Shown in pieces: positions 54,068 to 63,473 of a stretch of DNA of 64,000 nt (position 1 is its first letter; each line of letters starts with the position of its first letter). The notes under the pieces are model-generated. The model was not told the DNA's origin and did no database searches. It saw nothing but the letters and a program-made list of their open reading frames with translations. The position numbers were made by a program, and so were the translations under genes. Source of the stretch: Gaetbulibacter_A sp043876815 (GTDB lineage: Bacteria; Bacteroidota; Bacteroidia; Flavobacteriales; Flavobacteriaceae); the NCBI RefSeq assembly GCF_043876815.1, contig NZ_JBAWKA010000004.1, forward strand, positions 124,001-188,000, given 5' to 3'.

Positions 54068-55792
54068 ATGAAAAAAATAGGTATTTACATTAGTATTTTA
54101 TTCGCAGGACTACTTTTAGGCTGGTTGCTTTTCGGTAGAACATCAAGCGATACTTCTGAAGGAGATCATAACCACGATCAAGAGGTTGCAACAAATCAGA
54201 TGTGGACCTGCTCCATGCATCCACAAATTATGCAGCCCGAACCGGGTAATTGTCCCATTTGTGGTATGGAACTCATTCCTGCAGGTTCTAGTGATGGAGG
54301 CTTGGCGGTAAACGAATTTGAACTTTCGGAGCAGGCGATGGCCTTGGCAAATATTCAAACCCTAGTAGTCGATAATGGTGCTGCGGGAGACCAACAGATC
54401 AAACTTTCAGGAAAAATTGTTGAAAATGAAGAGGCTAATACAGTACAAGCCAGTTATTTTTCAGGACGATTAGACCGACTTTATGTGAATTATACAGGAG
54501 AACTTGTGCGTAAAGGGCAGATTTTAGCTACCATTTATTCTCCACAACTTTACGCTGCACAACAGGAACTTCTAACAGCAGTTAATTTAAAGGCATCCCA
54601 GCCCGGTTTATATAATGCTGTGCGGAATAAATTGAAGTTATGGAAACTAAGTGAGGCCCAGATCGATGCCATTGAGAAGACTGGCGAGATCAAAGAAAGT
54701 TTACCAATTTATGCCACAGTCTCTGGCACGGTAACGGAAAAATTAGTAGCTCAGGGCGATTATATCAAGGAAGGTCAACCACTTTTAAAAATCGCTAATT
54801 TAAATTCCGTTTGGGCAAATTTTGATGTGTATGAAAATCAGATCGGATTATTTAAGGAAGGTCAAAGTGTGTCAGTGACCACAGCGGCATATCCCGGGAA
54901 ATCGTTTTCAGGAAAGGTTGATTTTATTTCCCCTGTATTGAATTCAAAAACAAGAACGGTAACCCTTCGTGTAGTTTTGAATAATAAAGAAAACCGATTT
55001 AAGCCAGGTATGTTCGTAACGGCCACCATAAATAATGTTTCAGTAAAAGGAAAAACAGTTTTAACGGTTCCGGCCTCGGCCGTTTTATGGACAGGAGAGC
55101 GTTCTGTTGTCTATGTAAAAACAGATGAAGATCATCAGTTTTTTGAAATGCGTGAAATTACCCTTGGTAATCGTATTGGTGAAACTTACGAAGTTTTATC
55201 TGGTTTAAATGCCGGAGAACACATCGTATCCCAAGGGGTATTTACAGTGGATGCGGCAGCTCAGTTACAAGGAAAAAATTCGATGATGAATCAAACTAAA
55301 AAAGAAACTTCTAAGGCTGAGGATTCTGTAGAAAGGATCAGTGTTTCAAACAAATTTCAAGATCAATTAAGAATGGTATTCGACCGTTACACCACTTTAA
55401 AGGATGCCTTAGTGTCTGGTGATTCAAATCAAGCAAAAACAGATGCAAGCGCATTTCTAAATGCCTTGAGCAAGGTTGATATGAAAACTTTAGATCAGAC
55501 AGAAGCACACGAAGCTTGGATGACTTTAAACAAGACATTGAAAACCGCTGGAAATGCTTTATCGGAGACCTCCGATATAAAGGAACAACGAAACTATTTT
55601 AAACCCTTATCAGAAGGCATGGTTCAGGCTGTTTCTACGTTTGGAATAAACCAAAAAATTTATAACCAATACTGTCCTATGGCAGACAATAACAAAGGAG
55701 CCTTTTGGCTCAGTAAAGATGCTGAAATTCGAAATCCTTATTTCGGTAAAGCCATGTTAACTTGTGGCGAAATTAAAAATGTAATTCAATAA
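54068..55792 (+). CDS. cusB: CusB-type periplasmic adaptor with N-terminal metal-binding and C-terminal DUF3347 domains
   Basis: 574 residues. An N-terminal membrane anchor/signal ('GIYISILFAGLLLGWLLFG') is followed by a heavy-metal-binding YHS-like domain ('MWTCSMHPQIMQPEPGNCPICGMEL', shown by its Cys/Met/His residues), then the HlyD/RND adaptor core (barrel-sandwich 'GRLDRLYVNYTGELVRKGQ', alpha-hairpin and beta-barrel 'PVLNSKTRTVTLRV'). A C-terminal ~140-residue DUF3347-like helical domain ends with 'YCPMADNNKGAFWLS' and 'GKAMLTCGEIK'. It links CusA to the TolC-like channel and passes metal to the pump. One base after the preceding gene, operonic. Confidence 0.94.
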   Translation: MKKIGIYISILFAGLLLGWLLFGRTSSDTSEGDHNHDQEVATNQMWTCSMHPQIMQPEPGNCPICGMELIPAGSSDGGLAVNEFELSEQAMALANIQTLVVDNGAAGDQQIKLSGKIVENEEANTVQASYFSGRLDRLYVNYTGELVRKGQILATIYSPQLYAAQQELLTAVNLKASQPGLYNAVRNKLKLWKLSEAQIDAIEKTGEIKESLPIYATVSGTVTEKLVAQGDYIKEGQPLLKIANLNSVWANFDVYENQIGLFKEGQSVSVTTAAYPGKSFSGKVDFISPVLNSKTRTVTLRVVLNNKENRFKPGMFVTATINNVSVKGKTVLTVPASAVLWTGERSVVYVKTDEDHQFFEMREITLGNRIGETYEVLSGLNAGEHIVSQGVFTVDAAAQLQGKNSMMNQTKKETSKAEDSVERISVSNKFQDQLRMVFDRYTTLKDALVSGDSNQAKTDASAFLNALSKVDMKTLDQTEAHEAWMTLNKTLKTAGNALSETSDIKEQRNYFKPLSEGMVQAVSTFGINQKIYNQYCPMADNNKGAFWLSKDAEIRNPYFGKAMLTCGEIKNVIQ

Positions 55793-55812
55793 TAACCCTA
55801 ATATAATAAACA

Positions 55813-56211
55813 ATGAAACAGATTATTTTAAGTGTATTTTTAGTGGCAGTAATGCTAAGTTCATGTAAGAATGAAACAAAGGAGGATACCAATACCGTTT
55901 CTACGGAAATGGCCTCAAATGAGTTAAGTACTATAAATTTTGGTGTTCGTGGTAATTGTTCCATGTGTAAGGCTACCATAGAAAAGGCCGTAGGTGCGGT
56001 TGATGGTGTTTCCGAAGCAGATTGGGATGTGACCAATAAATCCATTGAAGTGACATTCGATGCCTCAAAAACATCAGATATGGCGATTCACAAGGCTATA
56101 GCGGGATCTGGATATGATACCGATAAAATGGCAGGTGATGCGGCGGCTTATGAAGACTTGCCAATGTGCTGTCAATATGATCATGACATGGAAATGAGCT
56201 TGACTAAATAA
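55813..56211 (+). CDS. HMA-domain lipoprotein (periplasmic metal chaperone-like)
   Basis: 132 residues with a lipoprotein signal ('VFLVAVMLSSC', Cys18). An HMA-type domain follows ('FGVRGNCSMCKATIEKAVGAVDGV') with its CxxC pair, and the tail adds another thiol/His group ('LPMCCQYDHDMEM'). It probably binds Cu+ or a related soft metal in the periplasm and hands it to CusB. It is the last gene before a strong terminator, 20 bases after cusB. Confidence 0.87.
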   Translation: MKQIILSVFLVAVMLSSCKNETKEDTNTVSTEMASNELSTINFGVRGNCSMCKATIEKAVGAVDGVSEADWDVTNKSIEVTFDASKTSDMAIHKAIAGSGYDTDKMAGDAAAYEDLPMCCQYDHDMEMSLTK

Positions 56212-56223
56212 AAATTAAAGTCG

Positions 56224-56260
56224 AAAAAAGCGTTTGTTTTCTTAACAAACGCTTTTTTTT
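56224..56260 (+). terminator. intrinsic terminator of the cus operon
   Basis: AAAAAAGCGTTTGTT (56224-56238) pairs with AACAAACGCTTTTTT (56244-56258) around a TTCTT loop, followed by more Ts. It separates the CusABC genes from the P-type ATPase gene. Confidence 0.92.
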
Positions 56261-56326
56261 ATTGCTATTAATTTTTGTTACCTTAATTGTAACATTACGA
56301 ATCAATTTAAAAAAAGACCGTTAACC

Positions 56327-58234
56327 TTGGAGGTAAAAGAAAATTCCGTATTTCATAATAAGATCAAAATACCCTTGGCTATTAAGGAGTATTTACCAGC
56401 TATTATAAGTTTTATAATGTTAGCTGCGGGCATACTTACTGAATATTTCGGATCCATGTTTTTTACGAACAAAGTACAAATTATTTGGTATGGTATCGCT
56501 TATATTCCAGTAGGATGGCCGGTGATTAAAGCAGGTTGGAATACCATAAAACGTGGAGATATATTCACGGAGTTTTTTCTGATGACGGTGGCTACCGTTG
56601 GCGCATTTGCTATTGGAAAATATCCTGAAAGTGTCTCCGTAATGTTGTTTTATTCAGTAGGTGAATTATTTCAGGGAGCGGCAGTTCGTAAAGCAAAAGG
56701 GAATATTAAGGCGCTTCTCGATGTTCGTCCCAAGGAGGCCCACGTTTTGCGGAATGGTCAATACACACTGGTTTCTCCTGAAAGTGTTGGTATTGGGGAA
56801 ACCCTGCAAATCCGTGTTGGCGAAAAAATTCCTTTAGATGGTGTTTTAATATCTGAAAAAGCACGCTTAAATACAGCAGCTTTAACCGGAGAAAGTAAGC
56901 CTCAGAGCGTCGTTGAAGGTGAGGAAGTGTATTCAGGAAGCATCAATTTAGAAGAACTTATCGAAGTTAAAGTTACCAAAGAATTCAAGGATAGCTCCAT
57001 CTCTAGAATTTTGGATATGGTTCAGAATGCCACCTCAAGGAAATCAAAAACAGAGTTATTCATCAGGCGTTTTGCCCGGGTTTATACGCCGATCGTTGTA
57101 TATCTGGCTCTGGCCTTAACCATAATACCTTTCTTTTTTGTCGACGAATATGTCTTTAGCGACTGGTTGTACCGAGCTCTTATTTTTCTGGTTATTTCTT
57201 GTCCTTGTGCTTTGGTTGTATCTATTCCGTTGGGCTATTTTGGAGGCTTAGGTGCCGCTTCAAAAAATGGGATTCTCTTCAAGGGAGCATCATTTTTGGA
57301 TGTCATTGCCAAGGTAAAAACACTGGTTTTCGACAAAACCGGTACGCTAACAAAAGGAGTGTTTGAAATTCAAGAGATTCATGCCATCTCAGGAAACAAA
57401 AAGGAACTCATGAGTTACTTCAAAGCCATTGAAGGGAAGTCGACCCACCCAATTGCCAAGGCCATTTCCGATTATGATATGGATATTGATCAGTTTAAGG
57501 TTTCTGATGTTCAGGAAGTAGCTGGGAAAGGCTTAATTGGTGTGGTTAATGACAAAAAGGTTCTGGCTGGTAATTTGTCTTTAATGAAAGGTAACGGTAT
57601 TTCTGTAGATGAGAAAACTCAAAATATTGAGAAATCAGTTGTCATGCTGGCTATTGATGGTGAATTAAAAGGGTATGTTGTGATCGCCGATGCTCTTAAG
57701 GATGATGCCAAAGCGACTATAATAGGCTTAAAAAAATTAGGAATATCTCATTTGGTAATGCTTTCAGGGGATCGTGAAAGTGTCACTCAAAATATAGCAC
57801 AGGATTTACAAATTGATAGTGCTTTAGGGAATTTATTACCTGAAGATAAACTTAAGGAAGTTGAAGAACTTCAGAAAAAATCAAAACATAAACTAGCATT
57901 TATAGGCGATGGTATTAATGATGCTCCTGTTTTGGCTTTGAGTGATGTGGGCATCGCCATGGGTGGTCTTGGAAGTGATGTGGCTATTGAAACTGCGGAT
58001 GTGGTGATTCAAACGGATCATCCATCAAAAGTTATCAAGGCTATAAAAATAGGGCGCTCTACAGGTCATATTGTTTGGCAGAATATTATTATGGCTCTGG
58101 GCGTAAAACTCGTTGTTTTGATTTTGGGTGCAGGTGGTCTGGCCAATATGTGGGAAGCAGTTTTTGCTGATGTAGGCGTGGCTCTATTAGCCATTTTGAA
58201 CGCTGTGCGTTTACAACATATGCGATGGGATTAA
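56327..58234 (+). CDS. zntA: P1B-type heavy-metal-translocating ATPase, Zn/Cd/Pb class
   Basis: 635 residues, starting at TTG (56327); the next Met is 30 residues in, within the first membrane helix. No N-terminal HMA domain. It shows 'TGESKPQ', the 'SCPCALV' metal site in helix 6, phosphorylation Asp in 'DKTGTLT' (~335), 'STHPIAKAI' and 'GDGINDAPVLA'. Helices 7-8 carry Lys in 'GVKLVVLILG' and Asp in 'VFADVGVAL', the signature of P1B-2 ATPases, which export Zn2+, Cd2+ or Pb2+. It thus differs in predicted metal from the copper-like Cus genes upstream. Gene symbol by class, not strict orthology. Confidence 0.9.
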   Translation: MEVKENSVFHNKIKIPLAIKEYLPAIISFIMLAAGILTEYFGSMFFTNKVQIIWYGIAYIPVGWPVIKAGWNTIKRGDIFTEFFLMTVATVGAFAIGKYPESVSVMLFYSVGELFQGAAVRKAKGNIKALLDVRPKEAHVLRNGQYTLVSPESVGIGETLQIRVGEKIPLDGVLISEKARLNTAALTGESKPQSVVEGEEVYSGSINLEELIEVKVTKEFKDSSISRILDMVQNATSRKSKTELFIRRFARVYTPIVVYLALALTIIPFFFVDEYVFSDWLYRALIFLVISCPCALVVSIPLGYFGGLGAASKNGILFKGASFLDVIAKVKTLVFDKTGTLTKGVFEIQEIHAISGNKKELMSYFKAIEGKSTHPIAKAISDYDMDIDQFKVSDVQEVAGKGLIGVVNDKKVLAGNLSLMKGNGISVDEKTQNIEKSVVMLAIDGELKGYVVIADALKDDAKATIIGLKKLGISHLVMLSGDRESVTQNIAQDLQIDSALGNLLPEDKLKEVEELQKKSKHKLAFIGDGINDAPVLALSDVGIAMGGLGSDVAIETADVVIQTDHPSKVIKAIKIGRSTGHIVWQNIIMALGVKLVVLILGAGGLANMWEAVFADVGVALLAILNAVRLQHMRWD

Positions 58235-58528
58235 CTGGTTTTAATTCTCATCCAGTTTAGGTAACAACCTAAAACTTTACCTGGTAAATTGAATGAATAA
58301 TTTTGTGGAAAAAATAAGGTCCGGTAGTATCTTCCTCAAAACATTTGATTTTGAAAATTGATGAATACTTTGCGTAGTTTTTTGATTTGTTGGTTCGGTT
58401 ATAATAACATAGAATTATTGATGTTTTAGTGTGAAGATTCGAACATTATTTTTAAAATGCGGATTAAACCCAACTGTAAATTATAATTTTAACTTATTTT
58501 TACGAAGGTTAATATGCATTAGAAATCC
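58235..58528. other. 294-bp intergenic region
   Basis: No coding frame of note. A perfect inverted repeat TTTAGGT-AACA-ACCTAAA (58256-58273) lies near the ATPase stop but lacks a T-run, so a terminator role is doubtful. The promoter for the LTA-synthase-like gene should lie in the right half; no clear TAnnTTTG box was found. Confidence 0.5.
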
Positions 58529-60514
58529 ATGTCCAAAATCTTCCCTTCCCGATTTGCACTATTTAAGGCTTTTGTTGGGCTGTTTTTGATCGTTTCTTTT
58601 TTGGTTCGGTTGAGTTTTTTTGTATGGAATTTCCCTGAAGTTGATAAAAGCTTTTTTGTTCTGGCAAGCACCTTTGTAATTGGTAGTTTATTCGACCTGG
58701 CAACGGTATCTTTTTTTTCGATTCCTTTTTTATTATATCTTTTTATTTTTCCAAAACGTTTTTACGGCACTGTGGCTGATAAAATCATAACGTATTTTGG
58801 ATTTTCTTTAGGATTACTAATTATTTATTTTTCTTTTTTTGGTGAATTAACCTTTTGGGATGAGTTTCACAGGCGCTATAACTTTATTGCTGTAGATTAT
58901 TTGATTTACACGTATGAAGTTGTACAAAATATAAATCAATCCTATCCATTACCATTTCTTATTTCCGGAATTATTTTAATGGTGGCCATTAGTTTATTTA
59001 TTGTTTATAAACTGGGTTATTTCCATAGAACTTTTCAAAGTGAAACCGTCTTCACAACCAAATCAATGGCAGTACTTCCCTGGATGGCGATCTTGCTTCT
59101 TAATGCATTCTACATCAAAAATAGTCACGCTGATTTTTCAGATAATCGTTATAATAATGAGTTGGCTAAATCTGGAATTTACGCCTTCTTTGCGGCTTTT
59201 AAGAATAACGAATTACCTTATTCCGAATTTTACAAGACCATACCGAAAGCGGAAGCCTATAACATGGTGAAAGAATCCTATGCGCATTCTCGTGATAGTT
59301 TTATTAATCCAGAAGCGAAGGCTATATACCGATATGTAAAGAACAACCCTATCGACACCTTACCACCAAAAAGGCCAAATGTTATATTTATTTGCATTGA
59401 AAGTTTGAGTGCCGATTTTATGCAAACTTTTGGAAACACGGAGGGTATTACTCCAACCCTAGATTCTCTAGCTAACTCGAGTAGTTATTTCTTTAAAAAT
59501 TTATATGCAACAGGAACACGAACGGTTCGTGGGATGGAAGCCATTACTTTGTCGATTCCACCAACACCAGGGCGAAGTATTGTAAAACGAGAGAATAATA
59601 AAAATCTGTATACCATTGGAGAAGTGTTTAAAGAGAAGGGGTATACCAGGAATTTCTTTTATGGCGGTGATGGCTATTTTGATAATATGAATACATTTTT
59701 TGGAGGAAACGGATTCAATATTATTGATAGAGGTCGTGGGTTTTTATTGGATGATTCCATCAAAACGACTCGAACTAATATTGAAGATAATGAGGTTACT
59801 TTTGAAAATGCCTGGGGGGTGTGCGATATGGACTTATACCGTAAAGTGATCAAAGAAGCCGATAAATCCTATTCAGATAGTATCCCTTTCTTCGATTTTG
59901 TAATGACAACATCAAATCATAAACCCTTTACCTATCCTGAAGGTGAAATTGATATTCCTTCGGGTACAGGTCGGAATGGAGCTGTAAAATACACCGATTA
60001 CGCAATTAAAGAATTTCTGAAATTAGCTAAGGAAAAGCCCTGGTACGACAATACAGTGTTCGTTATAATGAGCGATCATTGTGCGAGTAGTGCAGGCCGT
60101 TGGGAACTTGATATTAAAAATTATCGTATCCCGGCATTTTTTGTTAATCTGCCTAAAACCATGCCCAAACAGGTGTTTACTCTGGCTTCACAAATAGATA
60201 TTTTTCCAACCTTATTTGCCTGCTTGGGGTGGAATTACAATTCGAATTTTTTTGGAAAAGATATTCTTTCAATGCCTAAAGAAGATTTAAGAGCATTTGT
60301 TGGTAACTATAGAAAACTAGGGTATTTTAAAGACAATAGTGTCGTTATTCTTGACGAACATAAAAACGCTAATTTTTACAGTTATGATTACGTTGATAAT
60401 AGTTTGAGCCCCATACCTGAGGATGACTCATTTATTAAAACTACTATTTCTTTTTATTTAGTAGCTGATGATTTATACAGGCATGGCGGTCTAAAAACGA
60501 ATCAATACGAATAG
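58529..60514 (+). CDS. LTA-synthase/sulfatase-family membrane protein
   Basis: 661 residues. Five predicted membrane helices fill the first ~210 residues, followed by a periplasmic sulfatase-like domain ('VIFICIESLSADFMQTFGN', 'TLDSLANSSSYF', candidate nucleophilic Thr in 'TGTRTVRGMEA' near 330, 'VIMSDHCASS', 'QIDIFPTLFACLGW'). The family includes LtaS and OpgB-like phosphoglycerol and phosphoethanolamine transferases. Gram-negative flavobacteria do not make LTA, so it may modify lipids or periplasmic glycans. Single gene. Confidence 0.9.
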   Translation: MSKIFPSRFALFKAFVGLFLIVSFLVRLSFFVWNFPEVDKSFFVLASTFVIGSLFDLATVSFFSIPFLLYLFIFPKRFYGTVADKIITYFGFSLGLLIIYFSFFGELTFWDEFHRRYNFIAVDYLIYTYEVVQNINQSYPLPFLISGIILMVAISLFIVYKLGYFHRTFQSETVFTTKSMAVLPWMAILLLNAFYIKNSHADFSDNRYNNELAKSGIYAFFAAFKNNELPYSEFYKTIPKAEAYNMVKESYAHSRDSFINPEAKAIYRYVKNNPIDTLPPKRPNVIFICIESLSADFMQTFGNTEGITPTLDSLANSSSYFFKNLYATGTRTVRGMEAITLSIPPTPGRSIVKRENNKNLYTIGEVFKEKGYTRNFFYGGDGYFDNMNTFFGGNGFNIIDRGRGFLLDDSIKTTRTNIEDNEVTFENAWGVCDMDLYRKVIKEADKSYSDSIPFFDFVMTTSNHKPFTYPEGEIDIPSGTGRNGAVKYTDYAIKEFLKLAKEKPWYDNTVFVIMSDHCASSAGRWELDIKNYRIPAFFVNLPKTMPKQVFTLASQIDIFPTLFACLGWNYNSNFFGKDILSMPKEDLRAFVGNYRKLGYFKDNSVVILDEHKNANFYSYDYVDNSLSPIPEDDSFIKTTISFYLVADDLYRHGGLKTNQYE

Positions 60515-60584
60515 CGCCAGCTAATTTGTTTTTTAATTAAAACTAAAGGGCGTAACTATGGACTTCTGATTCCTTTAAAAATAA

Positions 60585-61496
60585 TTATCTGAATCGAACA
60601 CCTTGATGAAACCCTTTGTCAAATAAAACCTTTCGTAAAAACACGAAGGCTTGATGTAAATCCTCGTATGGAAGATTGAATATATCATGGCCACGGTCTA
60701 CATAGCTATATAATAAATAACTTGAATTCTGTTTTTTTAATGCGTCGGTAATGGCTTTTGAGCCGGATTCGGTTAAATAGCCTTTTTGATTTTTTTTACA
60801 ATTGTGATGCACCCCATCCCCGTAAGGAATAATAGGGTCTTTGGTACCATGATAAAACACACCTGGCTTTGCATTAGTATTAGTAATAAACTGTGCATCT
60901 AAAATAGCACCGGAAATAGAAACAACTGCGGCTATTTCAGGAATATCTGAAACATAATACGGACTCAAAATTTGATTCTTGTTATAAGTAAGGTTCAGTC
61001 CAATTTCAGCTCCGGCACTACTTCCGGTTAGGATAATTTTTGAGTCGTCAATACCGAAAATATTTTTGTATTTTACTAAGAATAATAAAGCTTTTGTAAC
61101 ATCATGAGTTGCGTTTCGTATGGTCTGCAAGATAAAATCCTTCGACATATTACATCCAAAACTTTTGTTCTTCGGGAGTTTGGTGTAATCCACAGAAACC
61201 ACCAAATAACCTTTTTTTGTAATGTTCCTGGCTAAATTGACAAGACCCTTATCATTTCGTTTTCCATATTTAAATCCACCACCGTGAATCAGCATGAAAA
61301 GAGGACGCTTTTCCATGTTGTCATTCAGAGGGGTGTATATATCTAATTTTAATGATTTACCAGCAATTAGGGAGTAGGTGTAAGTCTTCACCGAGATCGA
61401 ATCGAATATCGGGTCAACAAAGCGTGTTTGGCTTTCAACTGAAAGTACTGTTGAGAGTAGAGTAAATAAAAATAACCAGATCCTAAGTTGTTGCAT
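60585..61496 (-). CDS. secreted alpha/beta hydrolase (esterase-like)
   Basis: 303 residues with a signal peptide ('LFLFTLLSTVLSVESQ'). It shows the 'HGGGFKYG' oxyanion motif, the nucleophile elbow 'LTGSSAGAEIGL', a candidate Asp in 'HGTKDPIIPYGDG', and a His in 'DRGHDIF'. This is the layout of carboxylesterase-like hydrolases (hormone-sensitive-lipase-like or acetyl-xylan-esterase-like). The substrate is unknown. Single gene. Confidence 0.85.
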   Translation of the reverse strand: MQQLRIWLFLFTLLSTVLSVESQTRFVDPIFDSISVKTYTYSLIAGKSLKLDIYTPLNDNMEKRPLFMLIHGGGFKYGKRNDKGLVNLARNITKKGYLVVSVDYTKLPKNKSFGCNMSKDFILQTIRNATHDVTKALLFLVKYKNIFGIDDSKIILTGSSAGAEIGLNLTYNKNQILSPYYVSDIPEIAAVVSISGAILDAQFITNTNAKPGVFYHGTKDPIIPYGDGVHHNCKKNQKGYLTESGSKAITDALKKQNSSYLLYSYVDRGHDIFNLPYEDLHQAFVFLRKVLFDKGFHQGVRFR

Positions 61497-61686
61497 GGGA
61501 TTGTTTGAGATTAGAATGCTAAAATACAGTAATGAATCAGGTTACTGAAATGTAATTTTAAGTAGTGATGAACTATATGAACCTCAAAATGTTTTTTTCA
61601 GATCATTATGTGATTAATTGGTACGTTTTTGAACCTGAAGGCTAAATCACCATTCTAGTTACTCGCGGTACAATTAAGTTAGAAGA

Positions 61687-62571
61687 TTAACGAAGGTGTT
61701 TTTTAAAAAACGCCATAGTTCTTTCCCAGGCCAATTCAGCTGAAGCTTTATCATAACGAGGCGTTGTTGTGTTATGAAACCCGTGATTAACATCAGGGTA
61801 AACATAGGCCTCATAGGATTTATTATGTTTTTTAAGCGCCTCTTCATAATCCGGCCAACCTGCATTTACGCGGTTATCCAAGCCTGCAAAATGGAGCATT
61901 AAGGGCGCGTTAATGTTATCGATGCCCTCGGTAGGTTGCGATCCATAAAAAGGTACGGCTGCTGCTAAATCCGGTTGTTTTACAGCCATCATATTTGAAA
62001 TCCAACCGCCAAAACAAAATCCAACGACACCAATTTTCCCACTACATTGCTCATGATCCTTCAGGTAATTGAAAGCCGCAAGAAAATCCTCAAGCATGGC
62101 ATCTCGATCACGTTGGCGCTGTAAAGCACGGCCTTCGTCGTCATTTCCGGGGTAACCACCAAGTGGTGTTAGTGCATCTGGAGCCAAGGTTATATAACCT
62201 TCTAGGGCAGCACGTCTCGCGGTGTCTTCTATGTAAGGATTCAGGCCGCGATTTTCATGCACCACGATAATACCACCCAATTTTTCGGAACTATTCTTAG
62301 GTTTTGAAAGCAGTCCTTTTATAGTGCCACCGCCTTTAGGAGATTCATATGAAATATACCCTGAATCTAATTCAGGATCTTTAGGATTTACCAACATGGT
62401 ATCCTTGTAGTTAGGCATCAGGAAACTCATTAAAGAGGTCACCGTAAGGCCACCAACGGCGTATAAGGATAGTTTCTCAATAAATTCTCGTCGTGCTAAT
62501 TTGTTGTGGGCATAATCATCATAGAGGTCGAAAACCTCTTGTTTAATGTCTTCTTTTTTTATCTTTTTCAT
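61687..62571 (-). CDS. dienelactone-hydrolase-family protein with N-terminal anchor
   Basis: 294 residues from the ATG at 62571 ('MKKIKKEDIKQEVFDLYDDY'), the usual start of this branch; a frame to 62631 adds 20 residues without support. A polar helix with an 'RREFIEKLS' stretch and a hydrophobic segment ('AVGGLTVTSLMSFLMP') precede the DLH domain. The dienelactone hydrolase triad is visible: nucleophilic Cys in 'GFCFGGW', Asp in 'FAGLDNRVNAG', His in 'DVNHGFHN'. The RR-like motif suggests Tat-linked export. Substrate unknown. Confidence 0.88.
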   Translation of the reverse strand: MKKIKKEDIKQEVFDLYDDYAHNKLARREFIEKLSLYAVGGLTVTSLMSFLMPNYKDTMLVNPKDPELDSGYISYESPKGGGTIKGLLSKPKNSSEKLGGIIVVHENRGLNPYIEDTARRAALEGYITLAPDALTPLGGYPGNDDEGRALQRQRDRDAMLEDFLAAFNYLKDHEQCSGKIGVVGFCFGGWISNMMAVKQPDLAAAVPFYGSQPTEGIDNINAPLMLHFAGLDNRVNAGWPDYEEALKKHNKSYEAYVYPDVNHGFHNTTTPRYDKASAELAWERTMAFFKKHLR

Positions 62572-62816
62572 AATATTTTTTGTGTCCTTTAAAAATAGTG
62601 AATTATTTTCATCATTTTTATTTTTTAACACGATGTTCCAATCGGGTGTTGCCTTTTCATGCTGTTACTTCCCTTGCACATTCGATACTAGAAGTGCTAC
62701 ATGACTTAAAATAAAAGGAACACTATGCTCAAAAGTCGTTTTTTCTGAGACTTCAGCTGAATTGAGCATTATGAGCCCCCATTAGTCATTCAGGAGCAAT
62801 TCCAAAAGGCTAGTGC
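62572..62816. other. structured intergenic region with nested inverted repeats and a 34-codon ORF
   Basis: ATGCTCAA (62725-62732) is the exact complement of TTGAGCAT (62762-62769), and inside it AAGTC (62733-62737) pairs with GACTT (62748-62752). On the minus strand a 34-codon ORF (62769-62665) begins at the outer repeat. It lies between the SGNH hydrolase stop and the DLH gene. It could be a dispersed repeat, a gene remnant or a structured leader; nothing certain can be called. Confidence 0.5.
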
Positions 62817-63473
62817 TTATTTTATTTCTGTTTTGAGAAATTCTGTTACATGTTCACTTAATTTTTCATATCCTTCCTTTGAATAGTGGACATCATCCAG
62901 TCCTTTCCCGAATTTTTTGTGTATTAAGATGGATTGTTCATATATATCATTTACCATGATCGAATGTTTTTTCATTATCTTTTTTGCAGCTTCATTGTAT
63001 CTTATTACATCATTTTGAAATCGGCCAGCTTCATTCTCGGGAACATATGTTGTTGTTACAAAAATTAATTTAGCATTAGTTTTCGTTTTTAAAATTGTAA
63101 CAATTGAATCAAGGTTTGAAGCATAATCATGAAGTGAATAAGTTATTGTTCCATTTTTCTTATCTCTGTGTCCTTGTACTTTTGAATCAGGGTGACGATA
63201 ACATAAATCCCACAAGCCCCAATTAAATTGAATTATATCCCAATCATTAGCCTCAATCCATGTTTCAATATTGCTAAGTCCAGTTCCTGTATGCTGAGCA
63301 TTTCCTGGATTATGTGATACTTCTGCAATATTCTTAAGATTTTCAGTAACAAAAGGAGTATATCCAATCGAAATAGAATCTCCGATTATAAATAGTTTCC
63401 TTTTGTCTTGTTTGCAACTTGTTATTCCAATCAACAAGAATAAGAGTATTAATTTTATTTTTAAATATTTCAT
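62817..63473 (-). CDS. SGNH/GDSL-family hydrolase lipoprotein
   Basis: 218 residues with a lipoprotein signal ('ILLFLLIGITSC', Cys20). The SGNH catalytic Ser is in 'FIIGDSISIGY' and the Asp-x-x-His pair in 'LDDVHYSKEGY'; a Gly/Asn-like oxyanion block is 'FNWGLWDLC'. The family deacylates lipids, sugars or peptides; the substrate is unknown. The coding sequence looks richer in A/T than its neighbours, and the gene sits alone in a repeat-bearing interval beside tRNA-Ser, so it may be an acquired gene. Confidence 0.85.
   Translation of the reverse strand: MKYLKIKLILLFLLIGITSCKQDKRKLFIIGDSISIGYTPFVTENLKNIAEVSHNPGNAQHTGTGLSNIETWIEANDWDIIQFNWGLWDLCYRHPDSKVQGHRDKKNGTITYSLHDYASNLDSIVTILKTKTNAKLIFVTTTYVPENEAGRFQNDVIRYNEAAKKIMKKHSIMVNDIYEQSILIHKKFGKGLDDVHYSKEGYEKLSEHVTEFLKTEIK

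Noticed and set aside
58256..58273. TTTAGGT-AACA-ACCTAAA as ATPase terminator
   Set aside because: Perfect short stem but not followed by a T-run on either strand.
62571..62631. Longer start for the DLH-family protein
   Set aside because: The Asn/Lys-rich leader is unlike the usual MKKIKKEDIKQEVFDLYD start.
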